From Trypanosoma brucei gambiense DAL972 (lineage: Eukaryota; Euglenozoa; Kinetoplastea; Trypanosomatida; Trypanosomatidae): a stretch of DNA of 64,000 nucleotides. The DNA lies in contig NC_026743.1 of NCBI RefSeq assembly GCF_000210295.1, forward strand, positions 3,224,001-3,288,000. Reading direction: 5' to 3'. Both the position numbers and the translations under genes were made by a program. Below the pieces are notes generated by a model. That model worked only from the letters and a program-made list of their open reading frames with translations. It did no database searches and was not told the DNA's origin. Positions 30,758-39,797 of the stretch are shown piece after piece; within the stretch, counting starts at the first letter, position 1, and the number at the start of each line of letters is the position of its first letter.

Positions 30758-32128
30758 TTAACCATCCTCGTGACCCAGCACTTCCCGGCTCACCGTCGCT
30801 CCGTCAACGTACCTAAGCCCACAATTTATCGCAAAAAGCACATCTCTACGCCCCTGACACCCCATATCCCTGTGCTCTTCATCCGGATTTATCGTCAACC
30901 CTACGAGCAGGGAGTCCCTCTCCGCCCGCATTCCACCATTGAGTTGTGTAACGAAGAACTCCCACAAGCCGGAATGAGGGAGTACAAAGGGAATGGCGTC
31001 TCGTCTGCGCGATCCGCTGATGTTGGACACTGCAGAGATTACCACCGTCACGTCCGCCGTGAAGTGCTGCCTACATAATTCGGCGATAGGTATTAACTTC
31101 GTGTGAAGCGCGTAGTGGTTCCCATGGTGGAGAGCAGGGTAGTGGTCGAGTAGCACGATCCGATATCCCCTTTCCGACAGAGCACGGGCGACTTCAGGCA
31201 ATTTTTCATCAACCAATGACCACAACGGTCCTTCATTGTGCGCACCGGGCTTTGCAGGTTCACGCTTCAGCAACACATTGTCGATGATAAAAACGGCAAT
31301 AAGACGCTCGGAATCTGTATGAGTGGACGTGCTAGGGCCCTCTCCCTCGCCACCGCGGCGGAACACACGATAAATCACTCGCTCATCTGGTACGTTCCAG
31401 ATGCAACCCAGCACATTAAGTGATGTCATTCGTTTGTTTTGCGTAACAAAGTGGAGCGGTGGGGCATTACACACCTGAATTAAATTCTCTAACGTTTCCC
31501 TGATAATGACACCCTCACGTGGTGTACTCTTACCGCCTCTCAGTGACACCAACGCCTCCTGCAGGAACCCATCAAATGCAGCATCACTCCTCGCACGTTT
31601 ATTCACCTGCCCTGCGGACGCATCCGTGCTCGCTGGTGCCGTCGGAACACTACCAACAGTCAACCCCGAATCCGACAATGCTTGCTTCTTCGCTACTTTA
31701 GGCTGCGGTTCAGCGTCAGAAAGGCAAGACCCCTCGGCCAACGCTTGTGCGGGTGTAACTGAACGGTGCATGACCGTTAACCCTGATGGGATACGCTTGC
31801 TTGCCATTGCTTTGGAAGCCCGAGCAAAAATAGTGCAGTCTGTCGGAATGGCAGAGAGTGGAAATGCAAAGTTCCTCTCGTCAGCAAACAGCACAGGCAC
31901 CAGCGCGAGGATCTCGCTCCTGCGGGTGGTTAATTTTCCAGTTTTGTGGTTCAGGAGCACGGCAGCTGTACTTGGTGAGAGTACAACTGGGGTATCGTCC
32001 TTTGCGCGAGCCGGGCGCAGCAACTGCAACGGAAGCCATACGTCCGTGACATTCACCCTTTTCGCGGCACAGAATCGCCCTAATGTTTCACCCTGCTCGC
32101 TTGGCAGCAACTGAAAGGTTTCGGCCAT
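30758..32128 (-). CDS. PNKP 3'-phosphatase-like protein with degenerate active site, 456 aa
   Basis: The frame opens at a GTG (32314), but those 62 codons are a translated polypyrimidine tract. The first in-frame ATG after the splice acceptor is 32128 (MAETFQLLPSEQ). The C-terminal 180 residues align with the HAD phosphatase of polynucleotide kinase 3'-phosphatase. AVFIIDNVLLKRE takes the place of the FDLDGTLI motif, RGYRIVLLDHYPALHHG of the KLVIFTNQ motif, and LPHSGLWEFFVTQL of KPVTGMWDHL. SLLVGLTINP then RRDVLFAINCGL replaces YVGDAAGR then DRLFALNIGL. The first Asp of DxDGT is Ile281, and the motif II Thr/Asn and motif IV Asp are also changed, so phosphatase activity is unlikely. The N-terminal half has no recognised fold and is partly disordered (about 110-195). 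There is no kinase domain. Confidence 0.85.
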   Translation of the reverse strand: MAETFQLLPSEQGETLGRFCAAKRVNVTDVWLPLQLLRPARAKDDTPVVLSPSTAAVLLNHKTGKLTTRRSEILALVPVLFADERNFAFPLSAIPTDCTIFARASKAMASKRIPSGLTVMHRSVTPAQALAEGSCLSDAEPQPKVAKKQALSDSGLTVGSVPTAPASTDASAGQVNKRARSDAAFDGFLQEALVSLRGGKSTPREGVIIRETLENLIQVCNAPPLHFVTQNKRMTSLNVLGCIWNVPDERVIYRVFRRGGEGEGPSTSTHTDSERLIAVFIIDNVLLKREPAKPGAHNEGPLWSLVDEKLPEVARALSERGYRIVLLDHYPALHHGNHYALHTKLIPIAELCRQHFTADVTVVISAVSNISGSRRRDAIPFVLPHSGLWEFFVTQLNGGMRAERDSLLVGLTINPDEEHRDMGCQGRRDVLFAINCGLRYVDGATVSREVLGHEDG

Positions 32129-32517
32129 CCATTCAGCCCTTCGGGGCGTTGTAGAAGTGAAAAGACAGAACCATTGCCAGTCACCACGAAAAACAAGGAA
32201 GAAGGAGAGGAGAGCAACTAAGGAGAAACCAGGACAACGTAACAACAAAGAACAAATCTCGTCAGAAGTAACAGCGATAAGAGTGGGAGAAGCGAAATCA
32301 TTGAGGTATACCACGTGACGGGAAAGTGAGTCTTAACATAGCTCTCTCTCACGCACACTTCCCTGGCAGTTACCGGCGAAGCGCGTAACAGGCCCACAAA
32401 CATATTCCACCTCGAGTGTCTTTCTCTTGGATAAGAACGCTACGAATAATTCGGTATCGCGATCACTACCCTTAACGGACGAGAGTCGGGGAGGGATACC
32501 GGGGGAGCACGGTTCCG
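32129..32517. other. Spacer: ARL2BP-like 3'UTR and PNKP-like leader
   Basis: Contains the polypyrimidine tract of the PNKP-like mRNA (opposite about 32160-32230) and its AG at 32139-32140. Nothing else seen. Confidence 0.6.
32139..32222 (-). promoter_or_regulatory. Likely trans-splice acceptor of the PNKP-like gene
   Basis: A long sense-strand C/T tract (CTCTCCTCTCCTTCTTCC core) is followed, after two shorter T/C stretches, by AG at 32139-32140. This is 11 nt before the chosen ATG. An out-of-frame ATG at 32132 lies between them. Confidence 0.45.
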
Positions 32518-32901
32518 TTATTGATCTCGCTTTTCCCATGCTTCCACAAAGATATTGTAGTCAAGGAAGCCGTCACTAACAAAGTCCAACACGTCTTCGG
32601 AGATTTCCTCTTTGCGCGACTCCAGTATGCGAACAGCATTCTCCATCGATCCGATGCTCTGACAGTTTTTCAGCACATGTTCATCTAAATCTGCATCAAC
32701 GCGTTTGAGTAACTCCCTATGAATTTTATGTCGCTCGTGCTCATCAGATACGGAGAAAAAGGGCGGTAACTTCGCCAACATGGCGTCCTGGTCCAGATTT
32801 ACCATAAAATCCTCTATGGCACCCACCAGCTGATCAAATTGGGCATCTTCGGCGCTTCCGCAGTCGCCATATACAACGAATTCACCTTCCTCACTATCCA
32901 T
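32518..32901 (-). CDS. ARL2BP/BART-domain protein, 127 aa
   Basis: ATG at 32901. The whole protein corresponds to the BART fold. SAEDAQFDQLVGAIEDFMVN matches the DAEFDAVVGYLEDI block of ARL2-binding protein. LPPFFSVSDEHERHKIHREL then matches the following helices, with the C-terminal SRKEEISEDVLDFVSDGFLD aligning to HHKDEVAGDIFDMLLTFTDF. BART proteins bind GTP-loaded ARL2/ARL3 and take part in tubulin folding, mitochondrial function and ciliary trafficking. CCDC104/CFAP36 shares the fold, but at 127 aa this one is the bare domain, closest in size to ARL2BP. The sense strand upstream carries a T/C tract and AG, as expected for trans-splicing. Confidence 0.85.
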   Translation of the reverse strand: MDSEEGEFVVYGDCGSAEDAQFDQLVGAIEDFMVNLDQDAMLAKLPPFFSVSDEHERHKIHRELLKRVDADLDEHVLKNCQSIGSMENAVRILESRKEEISEDVLDFVSDGFLDYNIFVEAWEKRDQ

Positions 32902-33143
32902 GTGGTTGTTAACTTTATTCTCGTTGGTTTAAGGTAATTCAAGCAAAAGAAAAGTAAGAGGAGAAAGTCGTGGAGACATTTAGAGACAAAAAGACATATC
33001 AAGATGAGCGTAGCGATATCAAACATCCGACGGAAAGTAGGGCAGGTGCGAGGATTACTAACAAAAAAAAACGATGCGTGAACTTCGACTGCAAAAATGT
33101 GTCGTAGCACGTTTGGAACACGTTATCCTTATTCTGACTACAG

Positions 33144-33275
33144 TTAATCAACGGCGCATCCACTGGCGTACTCCTGCCACAATCTCGGACCGCCATAACC
33201 CTCCAGTCGGCGAATGCGTTTTATCTCTCTATCCTCATCCTCCAGCACTAGAGTTTTTTTTTGTGACCGCAGCAT
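33144..33275 (-). CDS. Possible 43-aa microprotein
   Basis: A short frame from ATG 33275 to TAA 33144. It encodes MLRSQKKTLVLEDEDREIKR followed by IRRLEGYGGPRLWQEYASGC and AVD. The composition is mixed and protein-like (charged helix, then a Gly/Trp/Tyr segment), unlike the Phe/Leu runs from low-complexity spacers. In the sense direction a C/T tract (opposite about 33301-33318) is followed by the first AG at 33282-33283, only 6 nt before the ATG. It sits in an otherwise empty 960-bp spacer between the CNNM and ARL2BP-like genes. No family recognised. It could be chance, or the end of a decayed gene. Confidence 0.35.
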   Translation of the reverse strand: MLRSQKKTLVLEDEDREIKRIRRLEGYGGPRLWQEYASGCAVD

Positions 33276-33865
33276 GGCGTACTTTGAAGCAGTGGGTAGC
33301 CAGGGAGGGGGAAGAGAGTTGTGACAGCCACCTCGCACCCGCAGGTATGCTGTATTTGCACCTCCGACTTCTTAATCCCCCTAAAATGTACAGGACAATG
33401 TGGGGCTGATCGTCACCTCACCTCACTTCATCTCAACACACCCTCCCCACTACACGTGTTCATGAATAGGAGAGGAAAGTTACCATACACCGTGATGTCA
33501 TACCTAGCACTCAATTCGCTGGCGACCCAAGCAAACAATGAAACCAAGGCATTGCAATGCACAAAAACGATACGTAACCAAGGAAGGGTGCGGGGCACAC
33601 ACAATGTGCCTGGAGGTAACGTCCAACCGACACACAAGAGTTTTGGAAACTGCTTCTTGATGTCCTCCAGCCCTTTTACACCCAAATGAAGGTGATAAAC
33701 TTCCTCATTCCCCCGAAACATACAGTTCATATGAGACCAATTGATGAAAAACGAAGAGGTTGTGAACACATATGACCAACAATTAAATCCGTTTGCGCTG
33801 AGTCTTCACCTAAGGGGCGCTGACAGCCGTGAGAGACAAGGAATGCTTTGCAAAGCATTACTTTC
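33276..33865. other. Intergenic spacer downstream of the CNNM gene
   Basis: 3'UTR of the CNNM-like gene. One minus frame (33428-33769) is open for 113 codons but begins at GTG and has no recognisable features. Confidence 0.5.
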
Positions 33866-36085
33866 CTACTTGGGAGCGTTTAGAAGCTTCATCTCTTCGT
33901 ACCGTGACCCCGGTTTGCGAGCGCCCCTGAAGGTTCCGTACGCACTCTCTGGACTCATCGGATGATGATCCTCCTCCCCTATGTCAACATATGCCGCGCC
34001 ATCAGGATGATCCTTAGTTTCTATGGGTGACATCTCAAGGGACGTAACATTCAAAATCGTAGCGCCGTCATGTGACCTTCCTGCGGAGAGGCCGGCATTA
34101 AATGCACGGTTATAATGGCTGTTAAAACTTTGATACCTATCGTACAACTCCCTCGGAATACGGTAGAGGCGCGTGGGGTGCAACACCACTGCATCATAAT
34201 CTGGGATGTAGCGCTGCAGTTGCAGTGCACCTTCCCCCAACCAGTCGAAAGAACGCTGCTTCAACAGGGAGTTGCAGGAGGCGACAAGTACCTCTACCCT
34301 ACCACCCAGTATTAGGGTGAACACAGATGATTCAACACCATTACGATATAACACGGCGCGCTCCTCTGTGGCGCGGGAGATGAGATCATTTGTGGAATTC
34401 GGTGCGTCTCGTGTGCCTTCAGTGTTGCCCGCGATCAACGTGCCACTCAGAGGAGGGTAAGAATTAGAGGGAGCTTCACCGCTTGGTACGGGAGCAGGGA
34501 ACGTGTACTGATCGACTCCGCACTCGTCAAGCAACATCTTTACATACCCTGGGTGCCAGAGGTAGAAAGGCGGAACCGAGCGGGTCAAGTAGTACGCAAC
34601 AGCCCAAATCTGCGCCTCTGTCAGGGTGCCATCACTGCCGGGCTGTATGTAGTAGGAATAGAAGTTCACTCTTGGAACTTGTGCAGGCTCTGAAAGCGGG
34701 GGTGGAACGCCGCAGAGATCCAGCAGCACCTCTCTTTCCCCAAAAACACTGTTGGTGTGCGCTGGGAATTCATAACTATCATACTCGTCGTATATTTCTC
34801 CCTTTATAAGGGTTTCTAGTACATCTTCTAGTGTCACAATACCAATGATTTCTGTGTCACGTAAAGCGGTACACTGATTCAAAGTGACAGACATGCTCAT
34901 ACTAATATTCTCATCTGTCAGTAAACTAACGGTGTCTGTACCCGAGACAAACAGCATCTGCGTCTCCGCGTGCTGAAACATCCTCAGGACTGTTGGCAGG
35001 GGAGTGTCCTTGTGCACTGCAAGGGCTGTCCGTGCACTCCCGTTGACGAACTCACCGATTGTCAACGGCGTTGCACCTTCAATCAGCGGCGGCATCGACA
35101 GCAGGTCCTTCACAATCAGAACATCACGGTACCCTCCCGATGTCTCCTGCACGGGAATGCGAGACCGTCCGCTCCGCCACAGAGACTCAATCAAACACGG
35201 CGTGAGAACATCATCCACCCTCACGGTGGTCACCTCTTCCATAGGCTTCATAATGTCGCAGACTTTCCTCTCCTGGAAGTCCATCGCGGCAATGAGCAGC
35301 TTCAGTTCAGACGTTGCGAGGCCACTGCGCTCACCGTGCGCTTCACAATGTAGAATCATTAGCTTCCGCAGTTCATTGCGATCGTATATTTGACCAGCGT
35401 CGTGCGGCACCAAGCGGTCCAACAGTAGACCCAGTGGCATTGCTACGGGATAAACAAGGACCCTTGCCACACGCACCACTGAGCACCCCGCCGCTGCAAT
35501 TGCCAATGAATACTTGGACTTGCATATGGACATAGGGACGATCTCGGTAAAGATAAGAATAAGTAAGGTGCTTACAGCAAACAATGCGATGCCTGGTGCA
35601 CCGCCATTATCCTTGCACGCTCCACTGATATAGCTGAACTTACAGAGCAGCTCTGTGAGGGCGCCTAGCTGTTGCACCACGATAACATTCATGAGCATAT
35701 TCGAGATGATAAGCGTGCAGAGAGTCACATGGCCCTGGCGGCGCAGAGGAAGTATCCGTGAGGCGTGCGTCCTGTCCGGCTCTCGACCACTACTTGCAAT
35801 TATGCTCAACGTCAGCGTGTCCATGCACAAAATACCGATGGTTAGCCCGGCAAATATGGCGGAGAACGAGAGACACACCAATATTAAGATTACGTGGTCC
35901 AAGATGGTGTAAATATGCCTTTCCGTTTTGCGAATAGAGGCACCGCCAGAAGAGCTCGACTCAGGCTCTTCTATGCCGTGCTCCCTAGCAGCTGCGACAA
36001 GGGGCAGTTTGACCACATGAAGCAGCAGTAGAAACAGAACCCCAGAAAGGATAGCGCGCGAACATCGCCTTACGCCAAATACCAT
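33866..36085 (-). CDS. CNNM/ancient conserved domain-type metal transporter, 739 aa
   Basis: ATG at 36085. Residues 1-33 form a signal peptide or anchor (SGVLFLLLLHVVKLPLVAAA). A DUF21/CNNM transmembrane domain spans about 60-228, including FSAIFAGLTIGILCMDTLTL, LIISNMLMNVIVVQQLGALT and FTEIVPMSICKSKYSLAIA. A pair of CBS domains follows (about 275-437: KVCDIMKPMEEV to IIGIVTLEDVLETLIKGEI). The region at about 570-690 (SVFTLILGGRVEVLV to HPTRLYRIPREL) resembles the cyclic-nucleotide-binding-like domain of CNNM proteins. Family members export or regulate Mg2+, and yeast Mam3p is vacuolar. The second CBS domain carries an insertion (about 390-420). The complete CNNM order makes this a eukaryotic CNNM rather than a bacterial CorC. 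Confidence 0.92.
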   Translation of the reverse strand: MVFGVRRCSRAILSGVLFLLLLHVVKLPLVAAAREHGIEEPESSSSGGASIRKTERHIYTILDHVILILVCLSFSAIFAGLTIGILCMDTLTLSIIASSGREPDRTHASRILPLRRQGHVTLCTLIISNMLMNVIVVQQLGALTELLCKFSYISGACKDNGGAPGIALFAVSTLLILIFTEIVPMSICKSKYSLAIAAAGCSVVRVARVLVYPVAMPLGLLLDRLVPHDAGQIYDRNELRKLMILHCEAHGERSGLATSELKLLIAAMDFQERKVCDIMKPMEEVTTVRVDDVLTPCLIESLWRSGRSRIPVQETSGGYRDVLIVKDLLSMPPLIEGATPLTIGEFVNGSARTALAVHKDTPLPTVLRMFQHAETQMLFVSGTDTVSLLTDENISMSMSVTLNQCTALRDTEIIGIVTLEDVLETLIKGEIYDEYDSYEFPAHTNSVFGEREVLLDLCGVPPPLSEPAQVPRVNFYSYYIQPGSDGTLTEAQIWAVAYYLTRSVPPFYLWHPGYVKMLLDECGVDQYTFPAPVPSGEAPSNSYPPLSGTLIAGNTEGTRDAPNSTNDLISRATEERAVLYRNGVESSVFTLILGGRVEVLVASCNSLLKQRSFDWLGEGALQLQRYIPDYDAVVLHPTRLYRIPRELYDRYQSFNSHYNRAFNAGLSAGRSHDGATILNVTSLEMSPIETKDHPDGAAYVDIGEEDHHPMSPESAYGTFRGARKPGSRYEEMKLLNAPK

Positions 36086-36912
36086 TAAAATTTTTAATAA
36101 GTTAACTTTCCTTCGCTTCCTTTCGCTCCACTCTCAGTTACCAATCCCGATCATCGGTTGAAGAAAGAACCTTGGTATATAAAGCATGGAGACACGATAC
36201 AACTGCGTGCGGTAGTGGTCCCATCTACACGTCAGAGAGACGTTGAACGCAACAAGGGAGAAGTTATTACGGAACAACAAGAAATATTTACGGAGTCAAA
36301 GCCACCACTGGCGCCGGCCACCTACCAGTCCTCGTGGTGGTACCCGCTGAGGAAATCTCAGCGCCGCAACCCTCATATGCTCACATGAAGAGAAGCACAT
36401 TTATATATAACATAAGTAAAAATATATGTGCTCTTCCCTTGCTTCTTCATTTTGCGCTCTTGTTACGGCGTTGTTCTTTATGTTATCATTTTTTTTTGTA
36501 AAACAGCACCTGCTTATCTACACCGCGAAAATAAATATGGAAGGGGGGACGGGCCGTCACCCGCCAATCAGTCATGCGGTGCCAGCACTGATGCCGTAAC
36601 AGGTCGTAATTACCACCACCACTACCAGACGCTTTCAACTCCTTTCCTTCCCTCTCCCAAGAACCTTTGCGCAAATACGATTAGATGCATGTCCTCATTT
36701 GCTTACGTTTCTTCATTCAATCCTTTCGCCCCCTCCCCTCTTGCCCTTTAATTAATTTTCTTCTTCCTCATTACTCACTTTTTAGTTACTTAGATATCAC
36801 TGCATTTTCTTCAAGTGGATTAGGATGGGCGCCACACACACAGTGAAATGATAAACAAGAATAGAAAAAACAAAAATCTGTAGAAGAAACAATTCACGGT
36901 AAAATAATAAAT

Positions 36913-36961
<49 letters not shown>

Positions 36962-37564
36962 CAATCTGACAAAGGACAAACACACAACGAAGACAGCGGC
37001 AACTGGAGATTGAGAAAGGAGCAGCTTCAGGTGGTATGTGCATTTCATATGGACAATAGTGTGAAAAATGCACGAAACAGGTCCCCATAAACCAGCCCCT
37101 ACAGCCGTCCGATGGAGAAATCGAATAGGGGAGATACAAACGGCTGCGAGCCACTTAGACATTGATTAGGCACAGGTGAGCCAACAAACTATAAGAATAG
37201 GAAAAGAAGAACAAGCACGAGAGTGAAATACAACCCCTGTTAGTGGTGATGTTATTTTTTTCCCCCATCCCACTTCAAGTAGTGCACTTGACCTAATAGT
37301 TGCAGAACGCACCTCCTGCGCACGGAAGATGTCTGAAGAACAGAGGCTCCAACGAAGGGACGATAACTGCGCAGGAAGAGAAGGCATATTTCAACGATGC
37401 TTACACACATGCATATATACACAAATACACATGCATATACGCATCCTAACTAATATATTTCCCAATGATATTTCCCCCGCCGCCCCTTGTCACGGGTGCA
37501 TTGGCTTTGGTCACAGCTCTCCCCTGCGATGTCTCGCTTTCCCTCCATTCCTTTTTACTCTTCC
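36086..37564. other. Long spacer with (AT)n microsatellite
   Basis: 1.48 kb containing the PP5 3'UTR and the CNNM leader. The centre holds about 22 AT units (36916-36959). The leftmost part includes T-rich sense tracts. No ORF or RNA gene is convincing. Confidence 0.6.
36916..36959. repeat. (AT)22 microsatellite
   Basis: Perfect TA dinucleotide run, the longest in the window. It lies in the 3'UTR or spacer downstream of PP5. Confidence 0.95.
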
Positions 37565-38983
37565 TCAAAACAGGCCAAATCCTGTGGCGTAATGCATTGG
37601 CCGTTTCCCAGGATGCGGCACGTGCGCGAACGTTGTGAATCTTGGTTTCATGTCACCGCCGGTAAAACGGATGAATGCTCCCTTGTTGCCCATTTGGTCA
37701 CAATAGTTTGGTGCGCTGAAGACTGTAATGCATTTGCCACCGTGTTCTATCTCGTACCCCTCGTCCTTTACCTCATGAGAGCGTACGAGCAGTTTAAGGT
37801 TGTTATTGTTTAGGAACGTTTCGGTTACGTCCGGCCCGAAAGACAGGCAGCTCACCCCACGCTTACTTGGGGCTCGCCCAGGCATCGGCTGTGGATCGGA
37901 CCACAGGCTTTCGCAGATTAGACCGCTCTCAGGTATATCACGGAATCGGTTAGGGTGTTGCAGGTCGTCCAATGTCACCTTATCCGAGGAGTAAAGACCG
38001 CCGTGCACTACAAACACCTCGTTGTTAATAATGTGACCGATTGGAAGACTGTTGAATACCTCCGTGAAGAGGCGAAACATTTCGCTGTTGTACTTTTGGG
38101 TTACTTCCCCTTCAAACCCATACATTCGGTTCATGGAAATACCCTCATGGTTCCCACGAGATAAGAAAAAGTGATCCGGGTAAAGTACTTTGTACGCAAA
38201 CAGCGTCATGATATTTTCAAATGAGTACGAACCGCGGTCCACAAAGTCACCGTTGAAAAGGTACCGGTTCGTTTCCAAGGGATTCCCGTTCAACTTGAAT
38301 ATATTGAGGAGATCGTAATACTGCCCGTGAGTGTCACCACATACTGTTATGTCTTCACCAACTGGCACGTTGATGGACACAAAGTTGGGGCATTTTTTCA
38401 GAATCTTCTGCACCTCCAACAGAATAAATATAACGTCGTGCCGGTCAATGAGTTTCTCTAACCTGAAATGCTCCTTCATCGCTTCCACGAATTCTACGGT
38501 GACGGTTTCATTTTCGATACGAGGCCCATCGTAATCAGCACGCACACTGCCCAGTTTAATTGTCTGCGACAGCGGTGCCTCGTCTGGAGTCGTAATGGCA
38601 TTTTCAAAGTTGATTCTGCGTATTTCCTTCTTACAAAACTCCACCTTCGCCTGCGCATCGGTATTTTGTGGTGCCAAATCTACAACTTTCTTGTAGTTTG
38701 TCAGCGCCTGCTTGTGTTTTCCAAGGCTCAGATACGCGGATGCCTTGTGGTAATAGGCCTTTGCGAAGGTTGGCTCTATCCCTAACGCCGCATCAGCGTC
38801 AGCAAGCGCCGCACCGGGAAGCTCAGCTCTAAGCTCTGCAAGTGCACGGTTGCAAAACAATGTTGGCGTTTTTGTCAGTTCGATAGCCTTCGTATACATG
38901 TCAATGGCAAGGTGCCACTTGCGCTCACTAAAGGCTGCGTTTCCCAGCTGCTTCAGCTTGTCTGCTTCCTCTACCCCGGCCAT
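37565..38983 (-). CDS. PP5: Serine/threonine protein phosphatase 5 with TPR domain, 472 aa
   Basis: The first ATG after the splice acceptor is at 38983 (MAGVEEADKLKQLGNAAF). The upstream frame from GTG 39037 is translated polypyrimidine tract. Three TPR units occupy about residues 6-118 and are the HSP90-docking module. The PPP catalytic domain follows: GDTHG (216-220), GDFVDRG (245-251) and RGNHE (276-280), with HGGLYSSDKVTLDD and ITVFSAPNYCDQMGN further on. These supply the two-metal site. The alpha-J/C-terminal tail ends GFGLF. PP5 is autoinhibited by its TPRs and activated by HSP90 and lipids, and it dephosphorylates HSP90 clients and CDC37-type co-chaperones. Length and order are normal. 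AHA1, another HSP90 partner, is about 9 kb upstream in the same unit. Confidence 0.97.
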   Translation of the reverse strand: MAGVEEADKLKQLGNAAFSERKWHLAIDMYTKAIELTKTPTLFCNRALAELRAELPGAALADADAALGIEPTFAKAYYHKASAYLSLGKHKQALTNYKKVVDLAPQNTDAQAKVEFCKKEIRRINFENAITTPDEAPLSQTIKLGSVRADYDGPRIENETVTVEFVEAMKEHFRLEKLIDRHDVIFILLEVQKILKKCPNFVSINVPVGEDITVCGDTHGQYYDLLNIFKLNGNPLETNRYLFNGDFVDRGSYSFENIMTLFAYKVLYPDHFFLSRGNHEGISMNRMYGFEGEVTQKYNSEMFRLFTEVFNSLPIGHIINNEVFVVHGGLYSSDKVTLDDLQHPNRFRDIPESGLICESLWSDPQPMPGRAPSKRGVSCLSFGPDVTETFLNNNNLKLLVRSHEVKDEGYEIEHGGKCITVFSAPNYCDQMGNKGAFIRFTGGDMKPRFTTFAHVPHPGKRPMHYATGFGLF

Positions 38984-39797
38984 CGCAACACGACCTTCCA
39001 GCCAATGCTTCAAGAAGCAAAGGAAAAGAAAGAACACGTATTTAGCTGAGTCATATATATATATATATATACAATAATCATAGTAATAGAGAGGATATGC
39101 AAAGAGAATGATTTAAAGAATGCTAATGTGTTGGCATTTGCACGCACTCTCTCGGAAAAGTTGATAATGACCCCCCGTTCCCGCCACCGGCCAGTCCCTA
39201 ACGCGAAGCTGTGGTGGCCCACTTTGCATCCATGGCGCGTTAATAGAGGGAGGAAGGTGAGACCAGCAAAGCACGCTTGAGAAATAGGAAATGAGTCGAG
39301 GAACTTCAAATAGTCGAAACCAACCCCACATGCATTACGGCAACCACGAAACGGAAGACTTCCTCGAGAACTCTACACTGCTCAAAAAAAAACGTAAAAA
39401 GACAGCCGTCAGTAACGGCGGTTAGAGGGCCTCTCAAGACGACTTCCCGTGTTGCGACCCTAATCATGAAACACAAGATCATCAAGATCCCAAATCTCCG
39501 AGGCACACACGCCCACTACCGTAAACAACATACGTATACATACACATATGAGCGAAACCGACAACATCACGTGTGGGGGACCTCACAAAAATAGTTTTGG
39601 GAATCACGAAGAGCAGCATCTGTCGGCACATGCAATAAGTAACCCACACAGTCGTGGACCTCCCAGCACCGCCTCAATTACAGTAAATTAACGTGAGGAA
39701 GTAAGGTCCTCCGGAATGTAGAGAAAAATCGTCGTAGCAAGAACCTGCGGCTGCACGCCAACCGTAGTCCACATGTGTGGGCTAAAGATGTTTCGGA
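38984..39797. other. Spacer: PP5 leader and DAG-lipase-like 3'UTR
   Basis: Holds the PP5 splice acceptor and a TA tract (about 39053-39070). The remaining 700 bp have mixed composition and no gene. Confidence 0.6.
39008..39034 (-). promoter_or_regulatory. Likely trans-splice acceptor of PP5
   Basis: The sense-strand tract TTCTTTCTTTTCCTTTGC is followed by the first AG at 39008-39009, 24 nt before the ATG at 38983. A TA tract lies immediately further upstream (39053-39070). Confidence 0.65.

Noticed and set aside
33428..33769. 113-codon minus frame downstream of the CNNM gene
   Set aside because: Starts at GTG, has no domain or polypyrimidine/ATG arrangement, and lies in a 3'UTR position.
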